Position numbers and translations under genes: made by a program. From an uncultured Clostridium sp. (GTDB lineage Bacteria > Bacillota > Clostridia > TANB77 > CAG-508): 64,000 nucleotides of DNA. The notes beneath the pieces were generated by a model. The model was not told where the DNA came from. It saw nothing but the letters and a program-made list of their open reading frames with translations, and ran no database searches. This document shows, piece by piece, positions 1 to 9,207 of this stretch (positions are counted from its first letter, which is position 1; the number at the start of each line of letters is the position of its first letter). The stretch spans positions 96,564 through 160,563 of the forward strand of contig CANSKZ010000003.1 in assembly GCA_947647595.1 (NCBI GenBank), written 5' to 3'.

Positions 1-17
1 TCATTTGAATAATAAAG

Positions 18-48
18 AAAAAACTTGCTTTAGGAAGCGAGTTTTTTC
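18..48 (+). terminator. Rho-independent terminator of an upstream gene
   Basis: An A-run and CTTGCTT (18-30) pair with AAGCGAG and a T-run (35-47) through one G-T wobble. It closes a gene that lies outside the window. Confidence 0.75.
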
Positions 49-68
49 TTTTTATGTAAGTGTTAGCC

Positions 69-97
69 TTGACAAACAACCGATATCATTATATAAT
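69..97 (+). promoter_or_regulatory. SigA-type promoter of the suf regulator/operon
   Basis: TTGACA at 69-74 and TATAAT at 92-97 with a 17-base spacer. It lies about 30 bases before the first gene of the suf cluster. Confidence 0.85.
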
Positions 98-114
98 GTT
101 AACCAGAATTAACA
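97..114. promoter_or_regulatory. Palindromic operator candidate
   Basis: TGTTAACCAGAATTAACA is an inverted repeat (TGTTAA, 6-base centre, TTAACA) starting at the last base of the -10 box. A protein bound here would block transcription start. The adjacent DtxR-like regulator is the obvious candidate ligand (inference). Confidence 0.55.
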
Positions 115-128
115 ATTAAAGGAGAAGC

Positions 129-582
129 ATGTATATGATTTCAAAATCCTTGGAAGAATATCTAAAAACAATGTATCTATTAAACAAACAAAATGGACGA
201 GTACGCGTAACGGATATTGCCGAAAAAATGAATTGTACCAAAGCCAGTGTTAATAAAGCAATTCACAATTTAAAAGATAATCAATTACTTAACTATGAAA
301 CCTATGGCACAATTGAACTTACCGAAAAACGGAGAGGATTTAGCCAAAAAAATATTGGAAGCATATGATATTGTTTATTTATTTTTAAAAGAGGTTCTGA
401 ATTTGGAAGCGGAAAATGCTAAAAATGAGGCAGAGCAAATTAAATCAGCTATTTCAGATGAAACCATTAATCAGCTAGCCAAATATGTTCACAAAGTGCT
501 AGATTTAAATGATTTAGATTGCGATTATGATGTCAGCAAAGAAAAATGTCGCTGTTGTGTTCGTAGAACGAGCAAAAAATAA
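129..582 (+). CDS. DtxR/MarR-like winged-helix metalloregulator with Cys-rich tail (needs +1 shift at CGG 330)
   Basis: About 150 aa when read through a +1 shift at codon 68. The N-terminal half is a winged helix (SLEEYLKTMYLL, VTDIAEKM, then the wing ending LTEKGEDLAKKIL), typical of DtxR/MntR-type metal-dependent regulators. After it come a helical region and a tail with clustered cysteines (CDYD, KEKCRCC), which could bind iron or an Fe-S cluster. In the zero frame it stops at 368 after 79 aa. Removing the C of CGG restores the conserved Gly of LTEKG. Start at 129 (GGAG at 121-124) or possibly 135. It sits directly upstream of sufC, so it probably regulates the suf genes (inference). Confidence 0.8.
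330..333 (+). other. CGG +1 recoding site (regulator, K-G-E)
   Basis: Zero frame GAA AAA CGG AGA; restored frame AAA (C)GGA GAG. The restored glycine is the conserved Gly of the LTEKG motif. Confidence 0.85.
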
Positions 583-601
583 AAACAGAAAGGAAACAAT
601 C

Positions 602-1345
602 ATGGGGGATAAATTATTACAAATAAAAGATTTATATGTCAATGCGGGGGAAAAAGAAATTTTAAAAGGAATGAATTTAAGTATTAATAAGGGCGAAATT
701 CATGTTATTATGGGACCAAATGGCTCGGGGAAAACAACAACTGCCAATGCTATTTTAAACAATCCTGCTTATACCAAGAAAAAAGGAAATATTCTATTTG
801 AAGAAAAAGAGATTACCAATTTGAAAACAGATGAAATCGCACGAAAAGGAGTTTTCATGTCATTTCAATTGCCTGAGGAAATTCCGGGTGTTTCGGTGAC
901 GAATTTTTTGAAATATGCGAAAAATAAGGCAACTGGAAAACCAGTCAAAGTATTTGAGTTTCGCGAAGAATTGAAAACCTATATGAACGAGCTAAATATG
1001 AATTCAAAAAACATGGAAAGAAGCTTAAATGTAGGATTTTCCGGTGGAGAAAAAAAGAAAAATGAAATTTTGCAAATGCTTGTCTTAAATCCAAAACTTG
1101 CGATTTTGGACGAAACCGACTCAGGACTTGATGTTGATGCGATTAAAACGGTTTCCAAAGGAATCGAGATGTTCAAAAATGAAAATAATGCTGTTTTAAT
1201 CATCACACACAACACCAAAATTTTGCATAGTTTGAAAGTGGATTATGTACATGTTTTGGTAAATGGACAGATTGTGAAAACAGGAAGCCAAGAATTGGCA
1301 AGAGAAATTGAGGAAAATGGCTATGGAAAATATACCACAAATTAA
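602..1345 (+). CDS. sufC: Fe-S assembly ATPase SufC
   Basis: 247 aa ABC-type ATPase of the SufBCD scaffold complex in the cytoplasm. It energises Fe-S cluster assembly with SufB and SufD. Walker A GPNGSGKTTT lies near residue 38, the Q-loop at SFQLPEEIPG, the signature SGGEKKKNEI near 147 and Walker B LAILDETDSGLD near 165. Length is normal for the family (about 250). I chose ATG 602, preceded by AGAAAGGAA, over upstream in-frame starts that overlap the regulator. First structural gene of the suf cluster. Confidence 0.96.
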   Translation: MGDKLLQIKDLYVNAGEKEILKGMNLSINKGEIHVIMGPNGSGKTTTANAILNNPAYTKKKGNILFEEKEITNLKTDEIARKGVFMSFQLPEEIPGVSVTNFLKYAKNKATGKPVKVFEFREELKTYMNELNMNSKNMERSLNVGFSGGEKKKNEILQMLVLNPKLAILDETDSGLDVDAIKTVSKGIEMFKNENNAVLIITHNTKILHSLKVDYVHVLVNGQIVKTGSQELAREIEENGYGKYTTN

Positions 1346-1398
1346 CATAAAAGTCAAGAATCTAGGGGCGTGATTGCTTGCCTTAGAAAGGAAAAATA

Positions 1399-2799
1399 AT
1401 GAGTAAAAATCAAATTGATGAAATCAATCGAAATATTTACGATATTAAAAATAAAGACGAATATGATTTCAAAATAAAAAAAGGTTTAACGCCTGAAATT
1501 ATTGAAGAAATTTCGAAACAGAAAAAGGATCCAGATTGGATGAGAGAATTTCGTTTAAAAGCTTTGGAAGTTTATCATGAATTAGAACTTCCAACTTGGG
1601 GGCCTGATTTATCCGAATTAGATATGACTCAAATTGCAACTTACGTGCGCCCAAAATCAAAACTAAACAATTCATGGGAGGACGTGCCAGACGACATCAA
1701 AAACACGTTTGATAAATTAGGTATTCCAGAAGCAGAAAAAACATCTCTTGCAGGCGTCGGTGCTCAGTATGATTCCGAAGTTGTGTATCATAGCATGAAA
1801 GAAGAATTGATTCAGCAAGGTGTTATCTATACAGACATGGAAACCGCACTTCAAGAATATCCAGATTTAGTCAAAAAACACTTTATGAAATGTGTGCCTG
1901 TTTATGACCATAAATTTGTGGCATTACATGGTGCTGTATGGTCTGGTGGTTCGTTTGTGTATGTGCCAAAAGGCGTGAAGGTTGATATTCCATTACAATC
2001 CTATTTTCGTTTGAATTCGCCAGAATCGGGGCAGTTTGAACATACGTTGATTATTGTAGACGAAGGAGCGAGCCTTCATTTTATTGAAGGTTGCTCGGCA
2101 CCTAAATATAATAAAGTTAATCTTCATGCGGGTTGTGTGGAATTGTATGTGAAAGATAATGCATATTTGCGTTATTCGACGATTGAAAATTGGTCGAAAA
2201 ATATGTTGAATTTGAATACGAAAAAAGCATTGGTTGGGAAAAATGCGAAAATGGAATGGGTATCAGGTTCGTTTGGCTCCAAAATTTCGATGCTTTATCC
2301 GATGAGTATTTTGAATGGAGATGGCGCGAAAACTGAATTTACGGGAATTTCTTTTGCGGGAAAAGGACAAAACTTGGATAATGGATTTAAAGTGGTTCAC
2401 AATGCGAAAAATACATCTAGTGTGGTAAATGCTAAGTCGATTTCGAAAAATGGTGGAAAATGTACGTATCGTTCGTTGGTTCGTATTAACGAAAAGGCAA
2501 AATATTCGAAATCTTCGGTATCTTGTGAATCTTTGATGTTAGATGATATTTCAATTTCGGATACAATTCCAGTAAACGATATTCAAACCGATGAAGTGGA
2601 ATTTTCGCATGAGGCAAAAATTGGAAAAATTAGTGATAAGGCGATTTTTTATTTAATGAGTCGAGGCTTATCCGAAGAAGATGCCAAAGCGATGATTGTT
2701 CGCGGTTTTGCGTATCCGATTTCGAAAGAATTGCCTGTGGAGTATGCGGTGGAAATGAATAATTTGATTAATTTGGAATTAGAAGGAAGTATTGGCTAA
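1399..2799 (+). CDS. sufB: Fe-S scaffold protein SufB
   Basis: 466 aa, the normal SufB length. It has the SufB/SufD beta-helix core and the conserved stretch EGCSAPKYNKVNLHAGCVEL, with cysteines expected for cluster building, and the C-terminal family signature FSHEAKIGKISDKAIFYLMS. With SufC and SufD it receives sulfur from SufS/SufU and builds the cluster. Start ATG 1399 follows AGAAAGGAAAAATA. Confidence 0.97.
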   Translation: MSKNQIDEINRNIYDIKNKDEYDFKIKKGLTPEIIEEISKQKKDPDWMREFRLKALEVYHELELPTWGPDLSELDMTQIATYVRPKSKLNNSWEDVPDDIKNTFDKLGIPEAEKTSLAGVGAQYDSEVVYHSMKEELIQQGVIYTDMETALQEYPDLVKKHFMKCVPVYDHKFVALHGAVWSGGSFVYVPKGVKVDIPLQSYFRLNSPESGQFEHTLIIVDEGASLHFIEGCSAPKYNKVNLHAGCVELYVKDNAYLRYSTIENWSKNMLNLNTKKALVGKNAKMEWVSGSFGSKISMLYPMSILNGDGAKTEFTGISFAGKGQNLDNGFKVVHNAKNTSSVVNAKSISKNGGKCTYRSLVRINEKAKYSKSSVSCESLMLDDISISDTIPVNDIQTDEVEFSHEAKIGKISDKAIFYLMSRGLSEEDAKAMIVRGFAYPISKELPVEYAVEMNNLINLELEGSIG

Positions 2800-2804
2800 G
2801 TAGC

Positions 2805-2855
2805 CTTAAAGGGCTTTGCCCCTTAAGAATCCCCACGAAGGGCGCTGCCCTTTCG
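2805..2855. repeat. Two adjacent GC-rich hairpins between sufB and sufD
   Basis: CTTAAAGGGC/CCCCTTAAG (2805-2827) and CGAAGGGC/GCCCTTTCG (2836-2855) are much more GC-rich than the flanks. They have no T-run, so they are more likely a REP-like intergenic repeat or an mRNA stability element than a terminator. A further short CACGCG direct repeat lies at about 2921-2938. Confidence 0.55.
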
Positions 2856-2970
2856 AAACCCGCTCTTCGGTCAGAGGGACATTGGATTTGTCAAATTAAG
2901 TTATAAAAACTGGTTTGATACCACGCGTTAGTCACGCGAGAGAGTATGTTTTAAAAGAGAGGTAAGAGTT

Positions 2971-4029
2971 ATGATAAAATTAAATGAAACGCCAGTTAGA
3001 ACGTCGCGAAATTTTAATATTAATAATATAACATTAGAAAATGTGGAGATTCCAGAAGAAGTTGGGGATTTTAAAAGGGTTCAAATAATCGGTGAGAATT
3101 CGAAAATAAAGATGGATGAAGAATGTAGTGAAATTAGTTTAAATTATGGTTTGAGCGATTTTTTCACGAATCAAGTGAAGCAAAAAGCAAATCAAAAAAT
3201 ACGTTGTAATGTGGAGAGCAAAACAGAAAAAGAATTGCGTATTTATTTTGACTTTGACGAAGAGAATTTGCAACTGGTGGATGATATTGAAATTATAGCA
3301 AACGAAGATACGAAAGCAACGATTATGATAAAATATGAAGCAGATGAAAAGTTGGCTTGTTTTCATAATGGAATTCTTCGTGTTGTGGCGAAAAAAGGTG
3401 CAAAAGTGAATGTTATTTTCATGAATTTGTTGAATACGAATTCAAATCATTTTATGGCGATTGAAAATGAAATAGAAGAAAAGGCAAAAGTGAATTATTG
3501 TATCGTTGATTTTGGTGGGAAAAATAGTATTACGAATTTGGATTCAAATTTGGTGGGAGATTTTTCGGAAAATCGAATTCATACGATATATTTGGGAAAA
3601 GAAAAGCAGTTGCTTGATTTGAATTATAGGGGCGTGTTACGAGGTGAAAAGTCAAATTTAGAAATTGAAGTGCAAGGCGCTTTGAAAGACAACGCTAAAA
3701 AACATTTTAAAGGAACAATTGATTTTAAGAAAGGCGCCAAAAAAGCGAAAGGAAACGAAAACGAAGCTTGCATGTTGCTTTCTGACACAGCAAAATCGCT
3801 TGCCTTGCCAATGCTTTTGTGTTCGGAAGAAGAGGTTGAAGGAAATCATAGTAGTTCGGCGGGAAAAATTGGGGAGAAAGAATTATTTTATATGATGAGT
3901 CGCGGTTTTACTTTTAAAGAAGCACAGAAGTTAATGGTACGAGCAAAGTTTAATAAGATTTTGCAGAATATTAAGAGTGAAGGGTTGAGAAATTATATTT
4001 TGAAGGAAATTGATGAGAGATTGGAGTAA
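2971..4029 (+). CDS. sufD: SufD-like Fe-S assembly protein
   Basis: 352 aa, shorter than typical SufD (above 400), mainly at the N-terminus. The C-terminal SufB/SufD signature is clear: EGNHSSSAGKIGEKELFYMMSRGFTFKEAQKLMV. It partners SufB in the SufBC2D complex. RBS AGAGAGG before ATG 2971. It is separated from sufB by about 170 bases that hold the hairpin pair. Confidence 0.9.
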   Translation: MIKLNETPVRTSRNFNINNITLENVEIPEEVGDFKRVQIIGENSKIKMDEECSEISLNYGLSDFFTNQVKQKANQKIRCNVESKTEKELRIYFDFDEENLQLVDDIEIIANEDTKATIMIKYEADEKLACFHNGILRVVAKKGAKVNVIFMNLLNTNSNHFMAIENEIEEKAKVNYCIVDFGGKNSITNLDSNLVGDFSENRIHTIYLGKEKQLLDLNYRGVLRGEKSNLEIEVQGALKDNAKKHFKGTIDFKKGAKKAKGNENEACMLLSDTAKSLALPMLLCSEEEVEGNHSSSAGKIGEKELFYMMSRGFTFKEAQKLMVRAKFNKILQNIKSEGLRNYILKEIDERLE

Positions 4030-4090
4030 AAATGAATATTTAGGAATTGCAAGGAGTTTTTGAGTATAAGAAATGGAGAATTTATGATAG

Positions 4091-4645
4091 ATGAAGAAAC
4101 TGAATGGAGAAAATAAGGAGAAAAGTGAATTCCAAAAATATAAGTGTAAAATTGCAAGTGTGGAAGAAGTACTTACAAAAATGGATTATGAAATTTCGAT
4201 ACATCCAGACGATAAAAGATGGAAACTGTGGAAAGAAGAAGCAAAAAGTTTTTTAGAAAAGAAAAAAAGAATTTGCTATATAGGTATATTAGAAAAAACG
4301 ATTATATGTGAGGCAACAGTAGCACTTTCTGAAGATGCAGCTCAAAATTTAGAGGATTTAATTGACGATAATACAGTTTATTTATTTGCGTTTAGAACAT
4401 ATGAAGAATATAGAAACAAAGGTTATTTTTCTAAATTATATAAATTTATGGAAGAGGATTTGAAAAATAGAGGATATACAAGGTTTATATTAGGTGTTGA
4501 ACCAACGGAGACTGAAAATTTAGAAATATATAAACATTTTGGTTTTAGAAAATTTGTCAAAGAAGCCTACGAGAAAGAGCCTGTAATAGATGAAAAAACT
4601 GAGCCAGAAAAAGTTTTAGTGCATTATTATTTGAAAGAAGTTTGA
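4091..4645 (+). CDS. GNAT-family N-acetyltransferase
   Basis: 184 aa. Acetyl-CoA-binding region near FAFRTYEEYRNKGYFSKLYKFMEEDLK (R-x-K-G-Y-F in place of the classic R-x-x-G-x-G/A), followed by the C-terminal strand-helix IYKHFGFRKF. Substrate unknown. The next gene follows within about 20 bases, so they are probably cotranscribed. No link to Fe-S assembly is evident beyond position. Confidence 0.75.
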   Translation: MKKLNGENKEKSEFQKYKCKIASVEEVLTKMDYEISIHPDDKRWKLWKEEAKSFLEKKKRICYIGILEKTIICEATVALSEDAAQNLEDLIDDNTVYLFAFRTYEEYRNKGYFSKLYKFMEEDLKNRGYTRFILGVEPTETENLEIYKHFGFRKFVKEAYEKEPVIDEKTEPEKVLVHYYLKEV

Positions 4646-4666
4646 GTGATTCAAGAAGGAGTAAAA

Positions 4667-5269
4667 ATGAAACTAGGAATTGATATTGATGATACAACAG
4701 TTGATTTAGCAAATGTGATGTTAAAATATGCAGAAAAATTTGATAGAGAAGTTTTAGGAAGAAAAGGGATAAATGGAAATTTTGGAGAGATACCAAATCG
4801 TTACTATTTGGAAGCTTTGTTTGGCTGGACGCAGAAAGAAAAATATGCTTTTTTTAATGCTTATTATAAAAATGTTTTGGAGGAATGTATTCCTTTGGAA
4901 AATTCGGCAGAAACGATTCGAAAATTAAAAGAAGAGGGAAACGAAATCTATTTTATTACAGCAAGATTGAATGGAATTCCCAATTGTGATGCAGAAAATA
5001 TCACAAAAATGACATTGGAAAAAAATAATATTCCTTACAACCAATTAATTATGAATGCGAAACATAAATTGCAATTTTGTATAAAACATGAGATTTCAAT
5101 TTTTATGGATGATAGTTTTGACACCTGCAAAGAATTAGAAGAAAACGGCATCAAGACTTTTTTGATGACAACAAAAATGAATCAAAATATTAAAACAGGA
5201 AAGATGGAAAGAGTGGCGAATTGGAAGGAAGCTTATGAAAAAATCAAATTATTTTTAAGAAAGGATTGA
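4667..5269 (+). CDS. HAD-superfamily 5'-nucleotidase (NT5C/YqfW-like)
   Basis: 200 aa. N-terminal HAD motif I, LGIDIDDTTVD (nucleophile Asp with the +2 Asp), motif II at YFITARL, and a late acidic motif FMDDSFDT. This pattern matches the deoxyribonucleotidase-like branch, which hydrolyses nucleoside monophosphates. Exact substrate not determinable. ATG 4667 follows AAGAAGGA; an in-frame GTG at 4646 is less likely. It ends 4 bases before sufS. Confidence 0.75.
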   Translation: MKLGIDIDDTTVDLANVMLKYAEKFDREVLGRKGINGNFGEIPNRYYLEALFGWTQKEKYAFFNAYYKNVLEECIPLENSAETIRKLKEEGNEIYFITARLNGIPNCDAENITKMTLEKNNIPYNQLIMNAKHKLQFCIKHEISIFMDDSFDTCKELEENGIKTFLMTTKMNQNIKTGKMERVANWKEAYEKIKLFLRKD

Positions 5270-5272
5270 AAG

Positions 5273-6488
5273 ATGAACGTAAAACAAGATTTTCCGATTT
5301 TACAAAATCACAAAATTACCTATTTAGATAGCGGGGCAACCACGCAGAAGCCAATTCAGGTGATAAACGCAGTAAAGAATTTTTATGAAAAACAAAATGC
5401 AAATCCGCATCGTGGTGCGTATTCTTTAAGCATGGAAGCGACGCAAAATTATGAAAATACACGTGATAAAATTGCCCAATTTATAAATGCGAAACACACA
5501 GAGGAAATTATTTTTTCCAAAAATGCAACAGAAGCTTTGAATTTAATTAGTTATTCTTATGGCATGGAAAATCTGAAAAAAGATGACGAAATCGTGCTTT
5601 CGATTATGGAGCATCATTCGAATTTAGTGCCTTGGCAGAAGATTTCGAAAGTCACAGGTAGTCAATTAAATTATATGTATATAAATGATGATTTTGAGTT
5701 ATCAGAGGAAGAAATGGAAAAGAAAATTACGGATAAAACGAAGATTGTTGGAATTACGCATGTTTCAAATGTTTTAGGAACCATTAATCCTGTGAAAAAA
5801 ATCATTGAATTGGCACATAAAAAGGGAGCGATTGTTGTTGTCGATGCTTCGCAGAGTATTCCGCATATGAAAATTGATGTACAAGATTTAGATGCTGATT
5901 TTTTAGTATTTTCAGGACATAAAATGTTGGCTCCACTTGGAATTGGTGTTTTGTATGGAAAACGTGATTTGCTAAATCAGATGAATCCATTTTTAATGGG
6001 TGGTGATATGATAGAATATGTTTATGAGCAAGAAACAACGTTTGCACCATTGCCCAATAAATTTGAGGCTGGAACCCAAAATGTAGAAGGCGTTATTGGT
6101 TTGGGGGCTGCGATTGATTATATTGAAAAAATGGGATATGATACTATACAACAAATTGAAAAAGAAGTGATTGCTTATGCGAAACAAGAATTGTCAAAAT
6201 TGGATTATGTGACATTGTATTTGACATCAAATGAAGAGCATCATTCAGGTGTGATTTCATTTAATTTGAATGGTATTCATCCACATGATGTGGCTAGTAT
6301 TTTGGATTCTGAAGGAGTTTGTGTACGTTCACGGAAACCATTGTGCACAACCATTAATGAGATTTCTTGGTGTTGATTCGACTTGTCGAGCGAGTTTTTA
6401 TTTTTATAATACGAAGGAAGATGTAGACAGATTAATAGTAGCTTTAAAGAAAGCTTATGGAATGTTTCAAAAGTATATAAAAGAATAA
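5273..6488 (+). CDS. sufS: Cysteine desulfurase SufS (needs +1 shift at CGG 6332)
   Basis: 404 aa through the shift, normal for SufS (about 405). PLP-dependent enzyme that removes sulfur from cysteine and passes it to SufU. Visible parts: AT.KP...V.NFYE N-terminus (TYLDSGATTQKP), the PLP lysine in FSGHKMLAPLGIGVL (about residue 227), and the active-site Cys in STCRASFYFYNT, which lies after the shift. Without the shift the zero frame stops at 6376 and the enzyme lacks its catalytic Cys. Removing the C restores RSGNHCAQPLM, where families have RAGHHCAQPLM. Start ATG 5273, RBS GAAAGGATTGAAAG. Confidence 0.95.
6332..6335 (+). other. CGG +1 recoding site (sufS, S-G-N)
   Basis: Zero frame CGT TCA CGG AAA; restored TCA (C)GGA AAC CAT TGT. 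The Gly is the invariant one in the R-x-G-x-H-C motif. Confidence 0.92.
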
Positions 6489-6500
6489 GGGAGAGTTTAA

Positions 6501-7664
6501 ATGGAGAAACAAAGGTTAAAAAAGAATATTTTATTTATCTTATTAATTGGAATAGAAGGAATGGCTTTTGGATTAATTGATTGGGATAGCGTAATATCTG
6601 ATTTGTTATATATTCAACATAATAATAAATTACTGATTGCTATTATTGGTGCTAATATTGGAGTAGCAAAATTAGTTGCAACTTTAATTTGTATATATAT
6701 AAATGATTCGAGAAAGCCCAATAAGGTTTTTATAATATGTGTTATTTTAACCGCAATTGGAGCAGTATTAGTAGGAATTGCCTATCAATTCAATTATATT
6801 ATTTTATTTTCAATATTGTATGTAATGGAGATTGTTGTGTTAGAAATTTATTCGGGATATCATTATGCGTATGTATATAATTCATTACCAGATGAATTAG
6901 CAACAGAAGTTCATTCTAAAAGAATATCAGTTTTTAAAATAACGTTTATGATTGGAATTGGAATAGCAGGTTTTTTAACGACAAAATTTATTCAGAATAC
7001 CATGTTTCTAGTAACCATTTTAAGTGCAATAATTTTTTTATTACTGATAGTATTCATAACACAAGTGCAAAATTGTCCAAAAGCGCAAAAGAAAGATGGG
7101 ATTAAGTTAAGAGAGAAATTAGATTTAAGAAGATATACCAACTATTACAAAAGTTGGCTGGTAACAAGATTCTTAGGAAAATTTGCTTTAACATCGTTAA
7201 TTGTATTAATTTCTATAATAGCAATTGATTACAAAATGAATTTACTCTTTTTAAAAAGTTTTAAAACAATAGCATGGTTTTTTAGTGGTATTGGTTTCTG
7301 GTTTTCTGCTTATTTGATTAAAAGTAAAATGATTGTAAAAGGCGATATTTTTTGCAAAAGTATAATTGCAATTTTGATCGTAATTTCATTTTTTACCCCT
7401 TACGCTATTTATGCGATTATATTGTTAAATGGCTGTTTGAATCCATTTAATACAATGTCAAATTTTACAATGCTACAAATGGATGAAGATGAGATAAATG
7501 TTGCACAAAAGGAATTAATGATTAATTTATTTAGTTATTTTTCAGGGATACTTTCCTCTTACATATTACTGAATATAGATGTTAATCTTGCTTTAATTAT
7601 TACAGTTATAATATTGATGATGAGTGTTATGAACGAGATAAAATTGTATAAAATCAAAAGTTAA
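6501..7664 (+). CDS. Multi-pass membrane protein, MFS-like transporter
   Basis: 387 aa, highly hydrophobic, about 10-12 transmembrane segments with short basic loops and no signal peptide cleavage pattern. Layout resembles a major facilitator protein, but I see no diagnostic motif, so substrate and family stay open. It lies 12 bases after sufS and 13 before sufU with an AGGGAGAG ribosome site, hence in the suf transcription unit. Confidence 0.55.
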   Translation: MEKQRLKKNILFILLIGIEGMAFGLIDWDSVISDLLYIQHNNKLLIAIIGANIGVAKLVATLICIYINDSRKPNKVFIICVILTAIGAVLVGIAYQFNYIILFSILYVMEIVVLEIYSGYHYAYVYNSLPDELATEVHSKRISVFKITFMIGIGIAGFLTTKFIQNTMFLVTILSAIIFLLLIVFITQVQNCPKAQKKDGIKLREKLDLRRYTNYYKSWLVTRFLGKFALTSLIVLISIIAIDYKMNLLFLKSFKTIAWFFSGIGFWFSAYLIKSKMIVKGDIFCKSIIAILIVISFFTPYAIYAIILLNGCLNPFNTMSNFTMLQMDEDEINVAQKELMINLFSYFSGILSSYILLNIDVNLALIITVIILMMSVMNEIKLYKIKS

Positions 7665-7677
7665 AGGAGAAAAATCG

Positions 7678-8145
7678 ATGGAAGATTTAAATGATATTTA
7701 TAATGACTTAATCATGGAACACAGCATGAATTCTTATAATAAGAAGAAATTGGCACAATGTGATTTTTGCGAAATGGGACATAATCCGAATTGTGGAGAT
7801 GAAATATCATTAGAGCTGAAACTAAATGGCAATTTGATAGAAGATATGGCATTTACAGGGCATGGCTGTGCGATATCGCAAGCATCAACATCCGTTATGA
7901 TTGATACATTAAAAGGAAAAACAGTAGAACAAGCCCAAGAAATCATAAAAACATTTATAGATATGATAAAAAGAGAAGAAACAGACGAAGAAAATTTGAA
8001 AAGATTAGAAGATGCGATTGCTTTTCGTAATGTTTCAAACATGCCAGCAAGAGTAAAATGTGCATTACTAGCTTGGCACACAATAGAAGATATGTTAAAT
8101 AAAAAGGAAAATGGAGGAACAAGCAAAATTAATTGCTGTCAGTAA
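7678..8145 (+). CDS. sufU: SufU, sulfur-accepting IscU-like protein
   Basis: 155 aa. It carries the zinc/cysteine ligands of SufU: NPNCGDEISLELK (first Cys), GHGCAISQASTSVM (second Cys) and RVKCALLAWHT (third Cys), plus the SufU-specific insert between the last two. It accepts sulfur from SufS. An extra pair CDFC precedes the NPNCGD motif. Start ATG 7678, RBS AAAGGAGAAA. Confidence 0.95.
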   Translation: MEDLNDIYNDLIMEHSMNSYNKKKLAQCDFCEMGHNPNCGDEISLELKLNGNLIEDMAFTGHGCAISQASTSVMIDTLKGKTVEQAQEIIKTFIDMIKREETDEENLKRLEDAIAFRNVSNMPARVKCALLAWHTIEDMLNKKENGGTSKINCCQ

Positions 8146-8148
8146 AAC

Positions 8149-9189
8149 ATGAAAAATAAAAAAGTATTATTAGGTATGAGCGGAGGAGTGGATAGCTCAG
8201 TTTCGGCTCTGCTCTTGAAGGAACAAGGATATGAAGTGATTGGTATCACATTGGAATTATGGGAGGAAAATGAGGCTTGTCATACAGAAGCCAAAAGCAT
8301 CTGTGATTGCATAGGAATTTCCCATGTTACATATAATGGAAAAGAACAATTTAAAACTCATGTTATCCAAGATTTTATGGATTGTTATGCCAACTGTAAA
8401 ACACCCAATCCTTGTATTGAATGTAACAAATATATGAAATTTGGTGTTATGTGGGAAAAAGCCAAAGAACTTGGGTGTGACTATATTGCAACAGGTCATT
8501 ATGCCAAAACAGAATATAGTGAAAAATACAATAGATGGGTTTTGAAAAAGTCGAATAATGAAAAAAAGGACCAAAGCTATGTTTTATGGACCATGCCAAA
8601 ACAATTGATAGAACACGTGTTGTTTCCACTTGCGGATTTTGAAACCAAAGATGAAATTCGTGAAATTGCCCAAAAAAATAATTTACAAGTTGCCAGTAAG
8701 CCAGATAGTGAAGACATTTGTTTTATACCAGATGGGAATTATAAAAAATTCCTAGAAAATCATTCCAACCTAAAACCAAAAGCAGGCAATATTGTGAATG
8801 CAAAAGGACAAATTTTGGGAACGCATACAGGTTTATACAATTATACCATTGGACAGCGAAAAGGGCTTGGCATTTCCAATCCAGTTCCCTTATTTGTTTT
8901 GGGATTTAATAAAGTTAAAAACGAAGTAATTGTTGGAGAAGAAAAAGAATTATACCAAAAAGAAATTATAGTGGAAGCAATCAATTTATTATTGGTGGAT
9001 GAAATAGAAGAGATGAAAGTCCAAGTGAAGACACGCTATTCTTCGAAAGTAGCCAATGCGCTAATCAAGCAAGAAGGAAATCAGATAAGAGTAATTTTTG
9101 AAGAACCACAAAGAGCAATTACGCCAGGACAATCAGCCGTATTTTATAAAGATGATATGGTGCTTGGTGGTGGAAAAATTGTAACCTAA
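8149..9189 (+). CDS. mnmA: tRNA-uridine 2-sulfurtransferase MnmA
   Basis: 346 aa. It thiolates U34 of tRNA Lys/Glu/Gln using sulfur from the desulfurase. PP-loop GMSGGVDSSVSALLL at residues 8-22, catalytic cysteines near NPCIECNKYMKFG and SKPDSEDICFIPDG, and RITPGQSAVFY-like C-terminal domain (AITPGQSAVFYKDD). It starts 3 bases after the sufU stop, as in many Firmicutes where MnmA follows the suf genes. Confidence 0.96.
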   Translation: MKNKKVLLGMSGGVDSSVSALLLKEQGYEVIGITLELWEENEACHTEAKSICDCIGISHVTYNGKEQFKTHVIQDFMDCYANCKTPNPCIECNKYMKFGVMWEKAKELGCDYIATGHYAKTEYSEKYNRWVLKKSNNEKKDQSYVLWTMPKQLIEHVLFPLADFETKDEIREIAQKNNLQVASKPDSEDICFIPDGNYKKFLENHSNLKPKAGNIVNAKGQILGTHTGLYNYTIGQRKGLGISNPVPLFVLGFNKVKNEVIVGEEKELYQKEIIVEAINLLLVDEIEEMKVQVKTRYSSKVANALIKQEGNQIRVIFEEPQRAITPGQSAVFYKDDMVLGGGKIVT

Positions 9190-9207
9190 GAAAGGAAGGT
9201 TTAAAGA

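Noticed and set aside
2800..2970. Terminator between sufB and sufD
   Set aside because: The hairpins lack a following T-run and the genes belong to one pathway.
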